DNA from: CAMFLJ01 sp965279255
Lineage (GTDB): Bacteria; Actinomycetota; Acidimicrobiia; Acidimicrobiales; Acidimicrobilacustridaceae
DNA: 64,000 bases
Assembly (NCBI GenBank): GCA_965279255.1
Contig: OZ257146.1
Span: 2,046,001 to 2,110,000, forward strand
Direction: 5' to 3'
Shown: positions 16,292 through 24,456 of the stretch, piece by piece
Position numbering within the stretch: position 1 is the first letter of the stretch
Layout: each line of letters starts with the position of its first letter
The notes under the pieces: generated by a model
The model's database searches: none
Told to the model about the DNA's origin: nothing
What the model saw: only the letters and a program-made list of their open reading frames with translations
Made by a program: the position numbers and the translations under genes

Positions 16292-16921
16292 ATGGCCCGC
16301 TTCCACGTCGCCACCCTCACGCCCACCAAGGCCGAGCTCATCGCCGCGTGGGCCCCGACCCGGCCCTGGGGCCCACCTGCCGACGTCCCGATCGACGTCA
16401 TCGGTGCCTATCGCTTCGACGATCCCGACGGGCGAGTCGGCCTGGAGACCCACCTCGTCAGCGCCGGCGACACCCTGCTGCAGGTCCCGCTCACCTACCG
16501 GGACGCACCCCTCGATGGGGCCGACGATGCCCTCGTCGGTGTGCTGGAGCACAGCGTCCTCGGCACCCGGTGGGTGTACGACGGGCTGAGCGACCCGCGG
16601 CTCGTGCTCATGCTCGCCGGGGTCGCCATGACCGGCCAGGGTGAGGCCCTCGGGATGGCCGAGCACGAGGGCCGATGGTTCATCGCCCCCACCACCGTCC
16701 GCATCGAGGGCGGCGGCTGGGGCCTCGAGCGGGTGCCCGTCGACGGCTTCGAGGTCACCCGTGAGGACGCGACCTGCACGGTGCTGCGGAACGACCTCTT
16801 CGAGCTCACCGTGCACCGGCGCCCCTCAGCCGGGAGGCGGCCCCGGATCGGGCTCACCGCCACCTGGGAGGGCCGGACGACCCCGGTCGTGCTCGCCGAG
16901 GTGACCGAGATCCGGGGCTGA
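16292..16921 (+). CDS. maltokinase N-terminal cap-like (CG0192-type) protein
   Basis: The 209-aa soluble protein starts MARFHVATLTPTKAELIAAW. The TPTKAELI-x-W-x-P stretch, followed by GAYRFDDPDG and a run of beta strands (GLETHLVSAGDTLLQVPLTYRDAPL), resembles the N-terminal cap of actinobacterial maltokinases found as a separate protein (CG0192-related). No kinase domain follows, so it is not itself a kinase. The TACGCT at 16279-16284 is 7 nt before the ATG, matching the leaderless pattern. It is divergent from the LigD-type gene. Family call is moderate; function is unknown. Confidence 0.62.
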   Translation: MARFHVATLTPTKAELIAAWAPTRPWGPPADVPIDVIGAYRFDDPDGRVGLETHLVSAGDTLLQVPLTYRDAPLDGADDALVGVLEHSVLGTRWVYDGLSDPRLVLMLAGVAMTGQGEALGMAEHEGRWFIAPTTVRIEGGGWGLERVPVDGFEVTREDATCTVLRNDLFELTVHRRPSAGRRPRIGLTATWEGRTTPVVLAEVTEIRG

Positions 16922-16959
16922 CGACCAACGGAGGTCCGGTCGGAGGGCACCGGTCCGTG

Positions 16960-17844
16960 TCAGGAGCCGAGGGGCTCCCATCCCATGGGGTTCGGCACCC
17001 GGATGGGCACCCGCTCCGACAACAGGGCGCCGACCGGGCGCAGGGCCCGGTAGACCTCGGTGCGCTCGTCGTCGTCGAGAGCCGCCCAGGCGACGGTGGC
17101 GGCCCGGTCGGTGACGTCCTCGAGGGTGATGCGCAGGGCCATGCCGTCGGAGGTGAGGCGACCGTCGGGGTGCACGAGGCCGCGGGCCACCAGGCGGTCG
17201 GTCGCGGCCTGCCACTCCTCGATGGTCCAGCCCCGTGCCTCGCGCAGCATGTCGGCGGGCACCCGTCCGGTGCCGACCATGGTGACCAGGACCTCGCAGC
17301 CGTCGAGGCCGGCGTTGGCCACCGCGGCCACGTGGGCGTCGCCCCGCTGCTCGCGCAGCACGGTCGTGGCCAGCCACGCCCGCAGTGCGGGCGAGGGCTC
17401 GCCTGCTCCGGCGAGCACCCGCTCACGATGGCGGGCCCACGCCGCGGCCAGGGGTCGGCCGAGGGTCGGCGCGTGGTCCGCGGCCCGGTCGAGCAGGTGG
17501 AGCACCGGCTCGAGGGCGTCGCTCAGCGCGCCGTCGGGCCCGTCGACCCGACGGAAGGTGGCGTCGAGCCCCTTCGAACGGGCCGCCAGCACCTCGCGCG
17601 GACCGGCGCTCTTCCACGCCGAGGGCAGGCAGCGCTCGACCATCGCCGGGGCGAAGTTGGCGAAGAGCGCGGTGACGACCGACGGGTCGGTGACCCCCAT
17701 CGGCGCGGCCCGGCCGGCGAAGTAGCCGCGCCACCAGCCCGTCACCCCGGCCGCCGCCACGGCGTCGGCGACCTCCGGGGCGAAGTAGGCGACGGCGTGC
17801 ACCGCCTCGGTGGCCTGCCAGAGCTCACGGGTCGTGGGGGCCAC
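16960..17844 (-). CDS. SCO6745-family protein with winged-helix-like region
   Basis: The 294-aa protein resembles the actinobacterial SCO6745 group. N-terminal helices (ATEAVHAVAYFAPEVADAV, TGWWRGYFAGRAAPMG, the ALFANFAPAMVERCLPSAW segment) precede a C-terminal part with GWTIEEWQAATDRLVARGLV and RLTSDGMALRITLEDVTD, which looks like a MarR-like winged helix. Whether it binds DNA is not shown. The GTG start at 17844 is preceded by a good GGAGGTGAC ribosome site. It lies just upstream of the SnoaL-like and citrate synthase genes but reads from its own site, so co-regulation is uncertain. Confidence 0.75.
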   Translation of the reverse strand: MAPTTRELWQATEAVHAVAYFAPEVADAVAAAGVTGWWRGYFAGRAAPMGVTDPSVVTALFANFAPAMVERCLPSAWKSAGPREVLAARSKGLDATFRRVDGPDGALSDALEPVLHLLDRAADHAPTLGRPLAAAWARHRERVLAGAGEPSPALRAWLATTVLREQRGDAHVAAVANAGLDGCEVLVTMVGTGRVPADMLREARGWTIEEWQAATDRLVARGLVHPDGRLTSDGMALRITLEDVTDRAATVAWAALDDDERTEVYRALRPVGALLSERVPIRVPNPMGWEPLGS

Positions 17845-17871
17845 GTCACCTCCGTTCGCGGCCCTCCTGGA

Positions 17872-18246
17872 TCAGGAGGGCACCCCAGGCGGTTCACCGT
17901 AGGTGCCTGCGCCACGGACCACGAGCCCGTCGGTGTCGAGGAGCAGCAGCTCGACGGACTCCCTCCCCCGCTCGTTCACGTACCGCACGGCGAGGGCGTC
18001 ATGGCCGACCGTGACGCCGAGCAGGTCGAAGTGCAGGTCCGGCAGCAGCTCGAGCGCCCGGGCCCAGTAGGCCCGCACCGCCGCCTTGCCCCGGAGCACA
18101 CCGCTCGGCTCGCCGACCATCACCGGGATGTGCGGCGAGCTGAAGACGATGTCGTCGTGGAGGCGGGCCATGACCGCGTCGAGGTCGTGGCGGTTCCAGT
18201 CCGCGACCCAGCCCTCTCCGAGGCGGACGCCCTCGTCGTGGTCCAT
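17872..18246 (-). CDS. SnoaL-like / NTF2-fold protein
   Basis: The 124-aa protein has the cone-shaped NTF2 fold: GWVADWNRHDLDAVMARLHDDIVFSSP, then GVLRGKAAVRAYWARALELLPDLHFDLLGV. Such proteins bind or isomerise small hydrophobic molecules; the ligand is unknown. The ATG overlaps the citrate synthase stop in a TGATG, so it is the second gene of that operon. A link to that enzyme's substrate is possible but unproven. The C-terminal strands (ESVELLLLDTDGLVVRGAGTYG) complete the fold. Confidence 0.8.
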   Translation of the reverse strand: MDHDEGVRLGEGWVADWNRHDLDAVMARLHDDIVFSSPHIPVMVGEPSGVLRGKAAVRAYWARALELLPDLHFDLLGVTVGHDALAVRYVNERGRESVELLLLDTDGLVVRGAGTYGEPPGVPS

Positions 18247-19460
18247 CACCGCTCCTCGACGCCGGGGACCGGGACCGCAGGGGCCGGGCCGGTGTAGCGG
18301 GCCGAGGGCCGGATGAGGCGACGGGCGGCCGCCTGCTCGAGGGCGTGGGCGCACCAGCCCGCGGTGCGGCTCACGGCGAAGGTCGAGGTGAAGAGCTCCC
18401 GGGGGATGCCGCAGCGCTCCATCACCACTCCGGCGAAGAACTCCACGTTGGTGCGCAGGTCGCGGTCGGGCTTGAGGCGGGCGAGCGTCTCGACCACGGC
18501 CGCCTCGGTGGTGCGGGCCAGCTCGGCCTGGGGGCCGCCGAGCTCGGTGGCCAGCTCCCGCAGCAGCACCGACCGGGGATCCTCGCCGACGTAGACGGCG
18601 TGGCCGAAGCCCATGATGCGCTCGCCGTCGGCGACCTTGGCCTCGATGACCTCGGCCGAACGGGACGGGTCGCCGATCTCGTCGAGCAGGTCGAGGGCCC
18701 GGCTCGGGGCGCCCCCGTGCAGCGGGCCCGAGAGGGCGCCGAGCGCACCCACCACGCAGGCCCCGAGGTCGGCGCCGGTGGAGGCGATCACCCGGCCGGT
18801 GAAGGTGGAGGCGTTGAACCCGTGGTCGGCGGTGAGCACCAGGTAGGCGTCGACCGCCCGCGCCTCGTCGGGAGCCGGGGTCTCACCGGTGAGCATGCGC
18901 AGGTAGTCGGCCGCGTGACCGAGGGAGGGGTCGGGCTCGATCGGCACCAGCCCGTGGCCGAGTCGATGGAGGGCGGCCACGAGGGTGGGGACCAGCGCCA
19001 CCAGGGCGAGGGCGTCGTCGAGGCGGGCCTCCTCGTCGATGTCGAGCATCGGGCGCAGGCCGAGGGCCCCGCCAGTGAGGGCGAGCCCGGTCGCCAGCTG
19101 CGAGAGCGGTGCCGCGCCGGAGGCGGCGATGGCAGGGAGCGCGGCGAGCACGGTCGGGGGCAGCGCCCGGCGGGCGGCGGTGGCGACGTGGAAGGCCTGC
19201 CGCTCGGCGGGATCGGGGAGGTGGCCGAGCAGCAGGAGGTGCCAGACGTCCTCGAAGCTGCGGGACTCGGCCAGCTCCACGGCGGAGTACTGGCGGTAGT
19301 GGAAGAAGCCCTCGGCGCCCCGGACGTCGCCGATCGTGGTGTCGGCCACGACGAGGCCCTTCAGCCCGGGCGGGGCCACCGCGGGGAGAGGGAGGTCGGA
19401 TGGAGCGGGGCCGGACGATCCGGCGGGGCTCGGGTGAGCGCTCGTTGAGGTGATGGTCAT
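18246..19460 (-). CDS. citrate synthase (CitA-like)
   Basis: The 404-aa enzyme condenses acetyl-CoA with oxaloacetate (or propionyl-CoA for a 2-methylcitrate synthase). GLKGLVVADTTIGDVRG and FFHYRQYSAVELA give the N-terminal fold. The catalytic histidines lie in TADHGFNASTFTGRVIAST and GFGHAVYVGEDPRS. The third catalytic residue, normally Asp, is Glu here (TNVEFFAGVV), as in some CitA-type enzymes. GWCAHALEQ ends the core. A Ser/Pro-rich N-terminal tail of ~25 residues precedes it. It is divergent from a second citrate-synthase gene at 19517 that carries a DNA-binding domain. Confidence 0.92.
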   Translation of the reverse strand: MTITSTSAHPSPAGSSGPAPSDLPLPAVAPPGLKGLVVADTTIGDVRGAEGFFHYRQYSAVELAESRSFEDVWHLLLLGHLPDPAERQAFHVATAARRALPPTVLAALPAIAASGAAPLSQLATGLALTGGALGLRPMLDIDEEARLDDALALVALVPTLVAALHRLGHGLVPIEPDPSLGHAADYLRMLTGETPAPDEARAVDAYLVLTADHGFNASTFTGRVIASTGADLGACVVGALGALSGPLHGGAPSRALDLLDEIGDPSRSAEVIEAKVADGERIMGFGHAVYVGEDPRSVLLRELATELGGPQAELARTTEAAVVETLARLKPDRDLRTNVEFFAGVVMERCGIPRELFTSTFAVSRTAGWCAHALEQAAARRLIRPSARYTGPAPAVPVPGVEER

Positions 19461-19479
19461 GACCCGACGATCAACCCCA

Positions 19480-19508
19480 TTGGCCAGAAAATCAATCTTG
19501 AGTACGAT
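19480..19508 (+). promoter_or_regulatory. promoter of the HTH-citrate synthase gene
   Basis: -35 TTGGCC (19480-19485), 17-bp spacer, -10 TACGAT (19503-19508). The ATG at 19517 is 8 nt past the -10, so the transcript is probably leaderless. The octamer CGATCAAC occurs at 19468-19475 and again at 19505-19512. Confidence 0.6.
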
Positions 19509-19518
19509 CAACGTTGAT
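19507..19518. promoter_or_regulatory. palindromic operator ATCAACGTTGAT over the start site
   Basis: A perfect 12-bp palindrome overlaps the -10 end, the predicted transcription start and the first two bases of the ATG at 19517. Its half site ATCAAC recurs at 19470-19475 toward the other citrate synthase. This is a natural autorepression site for the HTH domain encoded downstream. Confidence 0.55.
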
Positions 19519-20731
19519 GATACGCAACCTGCTGACCGCCGACCAGGTCGCCACCCGCCTCGGGGTGCAGCGGGCCACCGTCTACGCCTACGTGAGCCGG
19601 GGCCTGCTCCACCGCAGCGTCGGCGACGACGGCCGCACCTCGTGGTTCGACCCCGACGAGGTCGACGGCCTGGCCCGTCGGGGCCGCCCCCGGGCCCGCA
19701 CCCAACGGGCCGGCTCGGTCGACGTGGTCCTGGCCTCGGGGCTCACCAGCATCTCCGACGGCCGTCTGCGCTACCGCGGCCACGAGGTCGCCGACCTGGC
19801 GGGGACCGTCCCCTTCGAGGCAGTGGCCGAGCTGTTGTGGACCGGCACGCTGCCCGAGCAGGACCGTCCGGTGTGGCCCGTCCCCGAGGCCGCCCGGGCC
19901 GTCGCCGCGGCGGCCACCGCGACCCTGCCCGACACCTCACCCATCGCCGCCCGCCTCGCCGTCGCCGTCGCCGCGGTCGCCGCCGCCGACGAGTCGCGTG
20001 GCGACCTGCGCCCCGACACCGTGCGCCGCAAGGCCCGCACGATGATCACCGTGTTCGCCCGTACCCCCCTCCCGGTGGGCACCGCCGCCGATGCCTCCGT
20101 CGCCCGGCCGGTGGCCACCGAGCTGTGGCCCCGGCTGTCGCCGCAACGCCCCACCGCGGCGCGGGTCGAGGCCCTCGACGCCACGCTCGTGCTGCTGGCC
20201 GACCACGAGATGGCGACCTCCACCCTCGCCGCACGCGTCGCCGCGTCGACCCGGGCCAACCCCTTCGCCTGCGTGCTGGCCGCCATCGGGGCGGTGAGCG
20301 GACCGCTGCACGGCCGGGCGGCCATCGGCACCCACCGGATCCTGGCCGAGGCCCTCACGACCGGGAACGCGGCCGGGGCCGTCGAGGGCGCGCTCGAGGC
20401 CAGCGAGACGATCCCCGGCTTCGGCCACCACCTCTACGAGGCCGGCGACCCGAGGGCCGCCCTGGTGCTGGCCCAGGTCGACCGCATCACCACCGCCACC
20501 GTCGGCCGCACCATCGAGCGGGTGCGCCGCATCGCGGCCGACGCCACCGGTGCCGAGCCCAACATCGACTTCGCCCTCGGTGCACTCGCCCTCGCCGGAG
20601 CCATGCCGTTCGGGGCCACCGAGGGGATCTTCACCATCGGCCGCACCGCCGGCTGGGTCGCCCACGTGCTCGAGGAGTACGACGAGCGACCGCTGCGCTA
20701 CCGCCCTCGGGCCATCTACACCGGCGCCTGA
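19517..20731 (+). CDS. citrate synthase with N-terminal MerR-like helix-turn-helix
   Basis: The 404-aa protein combines an N-terminal excisionase/MerR-type DNA-binding domain (about residues 4-60: LTADQVATRLGVQRATVYAYVSRGLL, then SWFDPDEVDGLARRG) with a citrate-synthase domain. Catalytic residues are kept: His in LADHEMATSTL, His in IPGFGHHLYEAGDPRA and Asp in NIDFALGALAL; GWVAHVLEEY ends the core. It may be a transcription factor sensing a CoA ester or citrate through the enzyme fold, or an enzyme that also controls its own gene. A divergent ordinary citrate synthase shares the intergenic region with a palindrome over the start. ATG 19517 is preferred to TTG 19514. Confidence 0.9.
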   Translation: MIRNLLTADQVATRLGVQRATVYAYVSRGLLHRSVGDDGRTSWFDPDEVDGLARRGRPRARTQRAGSVDVVLASGLTSISDGRLRYRGHEVADLAGTVPFEAVAELLWTGTLPEQDRPVWPVPEAARAVAAAATATLPDTSPIAARLAVAVAAVAAADESRGDLRPDTVRRKARTMITVFARTPLPVGTAADASVARPVATELWPRLSPQRPTAARVEALDATLVLLADHEMATSTLAARVAASTRANPFACVLAAIGAVSGPLHGRAAIGTHRILAEALTTGNAAGAVEGALEASETIPGFGHHLYEAGDPRAALVLAQVDRITTATVGRTIERVRRIAADATGAEPNIDFALGALALAGAMPFGATEGIFTIGRTAGWVAHVLEEYDERPLRYRPRAIYTGA

Positions 20732-20738
20732 CCCTCCC

Positions 20739-20835
20739 CGTGGCTCGAACGAGCACGCCAGAGCGTGTCGAAACGAGCCACGGCAGGAGGCCTGTGGCTC
20801 GATCGAGCACGCCAGAGCGTGCCGAAACGAGCCAC
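20739..20835. repeat. two tandem 42-bp palindromes at a convergent junction (repeat family C)
   Basis: Hairpins at 20739-20782 and 20794-20835 are almost identical (about 40 of 42 bases). Each begins GTGGCTCG, ends CGAGCCAC and has an inner CGAGCACGC-CAGA-GCGTG stem. They lie between the stops of the HTH-citrate synthase and DUF2203 genes and probably terminate both transcripts. The tandem duplication suggests an amplifying repeat. Confidence 0.7.
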
Positions 20836-20843
20836 CGGGGGGA

Positions 20844-21212
20844 TCAGCCGGGCTGGAGGCCGAGGTGGGAGAGCGGCCGGCGCCCGGGGAAGCCGTGGTC
20901 GACCTCGTGGTACCAGCGGATCTCGCGGTCGCCCTCGAGCAGGCAGAACAGCACCTGGCGGCCCTCGTGCTCGACGACGATGTCGACCAGCAGCGGCGCC
21001 CATCCCTTGAGCTGCACCTCGAGCGCCATGATCTGGTCGAGGAGGTCGGCGAGGCGGGCCTCGAGCCCCTTGAGCTCGGCCAGGGCGCCGGCGTCGCCGA
21101 GGGCCCGGTGCTCGGTCAGGTCGGCCCGGACCTCGATCAGCCGGTCGCCGAGCTCGATCACCTGCGCCGCCACCGCGTGGGCCTCCTCGACGGAGTAGGT
21201 GCGGAACGGCAC
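20844..21212 (-). CDS. DUF2203-family protein
   Basis: The 122-aa protein has a long amphipathic helical N-terminal half (YSVEEAHAVAAQVIELGDRLIEVRADL, GLEARLADLLDQIMALEV). The conserved C-terminal part reads EGRQVLFCLLEGDREIRWYHEVDHGFPGRRPL, the DUF2203 signature (WYHE...GF-GR-P). The function is unknown. The GTG start at 21212 follows the stop of the phosphodiesterase gene by only 4 bp, so the two form an operon. It terminates at the tandem palindromes. Confidence 0.85.
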   Translation of the reverse strand: MPFRTYSVEEAHAVAAQVIELGDRLIEVRADLTEHRALGDAGALAELKGLEARLADLLDQIMALEVQLKGWAPLLVDIVVEHEGRQVLFCLLEGDREIRWYHEVDHGFPGRRPLSHLGLQPG

Positions 21213-21216
21213 GAGG

Positions 21217-22320
21217 TCAGCGGCGACCGACGAGCAGCGGCACCAGCATCTCGTCGGCGGTGACCGACCCGTGGCGGGCCACCAGCTCGAACGGGCCGCC
21301 GTCGGCGGGGTCGTGGTAGCTCACCGCGTCGCGGGCCACGAGGGCGACGTCGCCGAGCATGCGCCGGGCCGATTCGACCACGACCGGGCCGAGCCAGTGC
21401 TCGTCGACGACCTGGTCGAGCGACACCACCCAGCCCGTGTCGGAGTGGTGCTCGGTGGCCGCCTCCAGCAGGTGACGGGCGTGGCCCGGTCGGGCGTGGA
21501 GCCAGCGGAAGCGGCCCTCGCCGGACTGGAGGTCGACATGGGACATGACCTCGGGAGCCGGCGTGATGATGTTGGGGCCGACGTCGACCTGGCCGTGGTC
21601 GGAGGTCACGACGAGCACCGCGCCCGCCGGCAGCACGTCGAGGATGTCGGCGACGAGGGCGTCGACCGTGTGCAGCTCGGCGTCGTAGAACTCACCGAGG
21701 CCGTACTCGTGGGCGACCTTGTCGATGCCCTCGTAGTAGGCGTAGACGAACGGCTCACCCCGCCGCAGGAGCTGGGCGACCTCGGTGACGAGGGTGGAGG
21801 TGACCCGCCAGCCGGCGATGCGGGTGCGGTCGAGGTGGGCCAGGGTGAAGCCGGTGTCGCGGAACTCGGCCCGGGTGACCACCGGCGGTCGCTGGCCGGC
21901 GAAGGCGTCGTGGGTCTGCACCTTGTCGGGCGGGATGCTGGCCCGGGCGTCGCGCCCGGCCGCCTGCCAGCGCAGCACGTTCAGCACGTCGCCCTCGACG
22001 TTCATCCGGTAGCCCACGATGCCGTGGGAGCCCGGCGGCAGGCCGGTGGAGATCGAGGTGAGCGCGGCCGCGGTGGTGGACGGCGCGACCGTGGTGATCG
22101 AGCCGCCCTCCAACCCCGAGATGGTGGGAGCGAGTCGGCGCCGGGCGTCGAGCTGGTTCCAGCCGAGGCCGTCGAGCACGAGCAGCACGACCTGGTCGGC
22201 GTCCTCGGCCGCCTTCGGGAACCACGTCGGCCACGCCTGCCCGGGCTCGAGCAGGGCCGGCACGATGTTGGTGATGCAGGCTCCCTCGTAGTCGGGGAGC
22301 AGCGGTCGTTCGTCGGCCAC
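21217..22320 (-). CDS. alkaline-phosphatase-superfamily phosphodiesterase
   Basis: The 367-aa protein is of the type I phosphodiesterase/nucleotide pyrophosphatase group. The metal-binding aspartate is in VVLLVLDGLGWNQLD and the nucleophile region is SITTVAPSTTAAALTSISTG (Thr). Further metal ligands are in YYEGIDKVAHEYG and VLVVTSDHGQVDVG. There is no signal peptide or membrane segment, so it acts in the cytoplasm. The substrate may be a nucleotide or phospholipid head group. GTG 22320 is preceded by CTGGAGGTCTG as ribosome site, with TACCGT upstream as possible -10. It is divergent from the Rrf2 gene. Confidence 0.85.
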   Translation of the reverse strand: MADERPLLPDYEGACITNIVPALLEPGQAWPTWFPKAAEDADQVVLLVLDGLGWNQLDARRRLAPTISGLEGGSITTVAPSTTAAALTSISTGLPPGSHGIVGYRMNVEGDVLNVLRWQAAGRDARASIPPDKVQTHDAFAGQRPPVVTRAEFRDTGFTLAHLDRTRIAGWRVTSTLVTEVAQLLRRGEPFVYAYYEGIDKVAHEYGLGEFYDAELHTVDALVADILDVLPAGAVLVVTSDHGQVDVGPNIITPAPEVMSHVDLQSGEGRFRWLHARPGHARHLLEAATEHHSDTGWVVSLDQVVDEHWLGPVVVESARRMLGDVALVARDAVSYHDPADGGPFELVARHGSVTADEMLVPLLVGRR

Positions 22321-22427
22321 GCCAGACCTCCAGTACCCGGGTCACGGTAGCGCCCTCCGCCTTCCACACCGTCATCCCGGGACGACCACGCGCCCGTTGG
22401 GGCTCCACGCCCCCTACGATGCCCGGC

Positions 22428-22913
22428 GTGAAGGTCTCCACCCGCGGCGATTACGCGAGCCGGGCGCTGCTGTCCCTGGCGCTCCACCTCGACGAGGGCG
22501 GTGGGCCCACGTCGGTCCGCGACATCGCCGAGCGCACGGGCCTCCCCCAGCCGTACCTCGAGCAGATCCTCCTCGCCCTCAAGGGGGCCGGGCTGGTGCG
22601 CTCGAAGCGGGGCGTCGGCGGCGGCTACGTGCTCGCCCGGGCCCCGGAGGACATCAGCCTCTCCGACATCATCAGCGCCGTCGACGGGCCGATCGTGGCC
22701 GGCGACTTCGGCCAGCCCCACACCGACGGCGCCTGCGACCACGAAGGCCAGTGCGTGCTGCTGGCCGTGTGGTCCGACGTGGGCGAGCACATGCGCCGCT
22801 ACCTCGAGGCGGCCACCCTCGCCGACATCGTCACCATGGCCCGCGGCGAGGCCACCTGGCCCGGCGAGGAGGCGGCCCCCGTGGTCACTCCCCCGTGGGC
22901 CGGCTCTCACTGA
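22428..22913 (+). CDS. Rrf2-family transcriptional regulator (second copy)
   Basis: The 161-aa winged-helix regulator reads VKVSTRGDYASRALLSLALHLDEGG, with HTH SVRDIAERTGLPQPYLEQILLALKGAGLV and wing RGVGGGYVLARAPEDISLSDI. Two cysteines, C103 and C109 (ACDHEGQC), are spaced five apart; the third ligand typical of IscR/NsrR is missing. It may bind a cluster differently or sense a metabolite, as CymR does. The GTG at 22428 is chosen because TACGAT (22415-22420) lies 7 nt before it; an ATG at 22419 overlaps that hexamer. The last 29 bp overlap the end of the convergent rluD gene. No linked target gene is clear. Confidence 0.88.
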   Translation: MKVSTRGDYASRALLSLALHLDEGGGPTSVRDIAERTGLPQPYLEQILLALKGAGLVRSKRGVGGGYVLARAPEDISLSDIISAVDGPIVAGDFGQPHTDGACDHEGQCVLLAVWSDVGEHMRRYLEAATLADIVTMARGEATWPGEEAAPVVTPPWAGSH

Positions 22914-23826
22914 GCCCGTCGACCACGGACGCCAGGTCGGGCGGGAGCGGCGACTCGAACGACAGCCGCTCGTCGGGGCGGGTCGGGTGGTCGAGCGCCA
23001 GCGCGGCCGAGTGCAGCACCATGCGCGGCGCCGGGATCGACGGCTTCACGCCCCGGTAGCGGGCATCGCCGACCACGGCGTGGCCGATGGCCGCCATGTG
23101 CACCCGGATCTGGTGGGTGCGACCGGTCTCGAGCCGGCACTCGATCAGCGAGCAGGGGGCGGGGTCCTCGAAGGTGCGCACCACGTCGTAGCGGGTGCGG
23201 GCCTCCTTGCCCTGGGCGCTGACGATCATGCGGGTGGGCTCGCGGGTGGAGCGGCCGATGGGTGCGTCGACCATGCCGCTGCGGGCCTCGGGGATGCCCC
23301 ACACGAGGGTGAGGTAGCGGCGCTCGACCTCGTGGGCGGCGAGCATCCCGACGAGGACCTCGTAGGCCTCCTGGCTGCGGGCCACGAGCATCAGCCCCGA
23401 GGTGTCCTTGTCGAGGCGGTGCACGATGCCGGGCCGGGTGGGGTCGCCCACATCGGCGATCTCGGGGAAGCGGGCGAGCAGCCCGTGCACGAGGGTGCCG
23501 GTGGTGTTGCCGGCGCCGGGGTGCACGACCAGGCCCGAGGGCTTGTCGATGACGATGAGGTCGTCGTCGGCGTACACGACCGGGAACTCGATGTCGGGCT
23601 CGGGCACCAGGGCCTCGGCCGGCGCGTCGAGGTCGACGTCGACCTCGATCACGTCACCCTCCACCAGACGGGCCGACCGACTGGTGGCGACGGTGCCGTT
23701 GCGGCGGATCAGCCCGTCGTCGAGCCACTCGACCACCTGGGTGCGACTGGCCCCGGTGACCATGGCCACGACGCGGTCGATGCGCTCGCCGTCGAGGGGA
23801 CCGGGCACCGTCTCGACGACGCCCAC
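22885..23826 (-). CDS. rluD: pseudouridine synthase RluD family
   Basis: The 313-aa enzyme isomerises uridines in 23S rRNA helix 69 (by homology). An S4 RNA-binding domain (RIDRVVAMVTGASRTQVVEWLDDGLIRRNG) precedes the RluA-type catalytic core. Its signature is GIVHRLDKDTSGLMLVAR, with the catalytic Asp in RLDKDTSG, followed by GRTHQIRVHMAAIGH. The GTG at 23826 lies one base after the lspA stop (TGA-C-GTG), so it is the second gene of an lspA-rluD operon, a pairing common in bacteria. A longer frame upstream is Pro-rich antisense-like sequence and was not used. Confidence 0.93.
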   Translation of the reverse strand: MGVVETVPGPLDGERIDRVVAMVTGASRTQVVEWLDDGLIRRNGTVATSRSARLVEGDVIEVDVDLDAPAEALVPEPDIEFPVVYADDDLIVIDKPSGLVVHPGAGNTTGTLVHGLLARFPEIADVGDPTRPGIVHRLDKDTSGLMLVARSQEAYEVLVGMLAAHEVERRYLTLVWGIPEARSGMVDAPIGRSTREPTRMIVSAQGKEARTRYDVVRTFEDPAPCSLIECRLETGRTHQIRVHMAAIGHAVVGDARYRGVKPSIPAPRMVLHSAALALDHPTRPDERLSFESPLPPDLASVVDGLSESRPTGE

Positions 23827-23827
23827 G

Positions 23828-24433
23828 TCAGCTTCCGGTCGAGTCGCTGGAGGAGGGTTTGGCGGTGGACGCGGTGTCGTCGGGGGCGTCCGGCGAGGAC
23901 GGCGCGGAGGCGTCGTCACCGTCGTCGTCGGGAATCGGGAGGAAGGTGCTCACGACCAGCAGGATCGCACCGACCACCACCCCCATGTCGGCGACGTTGA
24001 AGACCGGCCACCACTGGAAGTCGATGAAGTCGACGACCGAGCCCCCCAGGAAGCCGCCGTTGCCGGCGCGGAAGGCGCGGTCGATCACGTTGCCGAGGGC
24101 GCCGCCCACGATCATGGCGAGGGCCACGGCGGCGAGGCGGGTGCGCACGGTGAGGCCCTGCCAGATCAGCAGGCCGACGATGAGGACCGCCACCATCGCG
24201 ATCCAGCGGCCCCAGCCCTCGCCCATCGAGAACGAGGCGCCGGAGTTGTACGCGAGGTTGAAGCGCAGGGTCCAGACGATGTCGATGTCGCGGCCGCTGA
24301 CGTTGCGCACGGCCCAGCTCTTCGAGAGCTGGTCGAGCAGCAGCCAGCCGACGGCGACGACGCCGAAGAGCACCCGGTGGGTGCCTCGCCGGGGCGAGGG
24401 ACGGGTGGGTGCGTCGGGAGGGGAAGGGGCCAC
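23828..24433 (-). CDS. lspA: lipoprotein signal peptidase (signal peptidase II)
   Basis: The 201-aa membrane protease cleaves prolipoproteins after lipidation. Four hydrophobic helices are seen (VLFGVVAVGWLLLDQL, IAMVAVLIVGLLIW, LAAVALAMIVGGALGNVI, VADMGVVVGAILLVVSTFL). The catalytic aspartates lie in GGALGNVIDRAF and VFNVADMGVVVG. NSGASFSMGEG matches the conserved NxGxAF-like loop. The N-terminus is Pro-rich and the C-terminus is Asp/Ser-rich and probably disordered. GTG 24433 is the first start after the TraR-like stop (24457); an ATG at 24508 would overlap that gene by 52 bp. The exact start is uncertain. Confidence 0.92.
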   Translation of the reverse strand: MAPSPPDAPTRPSPRRGTHRVLFGVVAVGWLLLDQLSKSWAVRNVSGRDIDIVWTLRFNLAYNSGASFSMGEGWGRWIAMVAVLIVGLLIWQGLTVRTRLAAVALAMIVGGALGNVIDRAFRAGNGGFLGGSVVDFIDFQWWPVFNVADMGVVVGAILLVVSTFLPIPDDDGDDASAPSSPDAPDDTASTAKPSSSDSTGS

Positions 24434-24456
24434 GGCCGGGGAACTCGGTGTCGAGC

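Noticed and set aside
20739..20835. CRISPR array
   Set aside because: There are only two copies, each a full palindrome, with a short spacer and no cas genes. They fit a terminator repeat.
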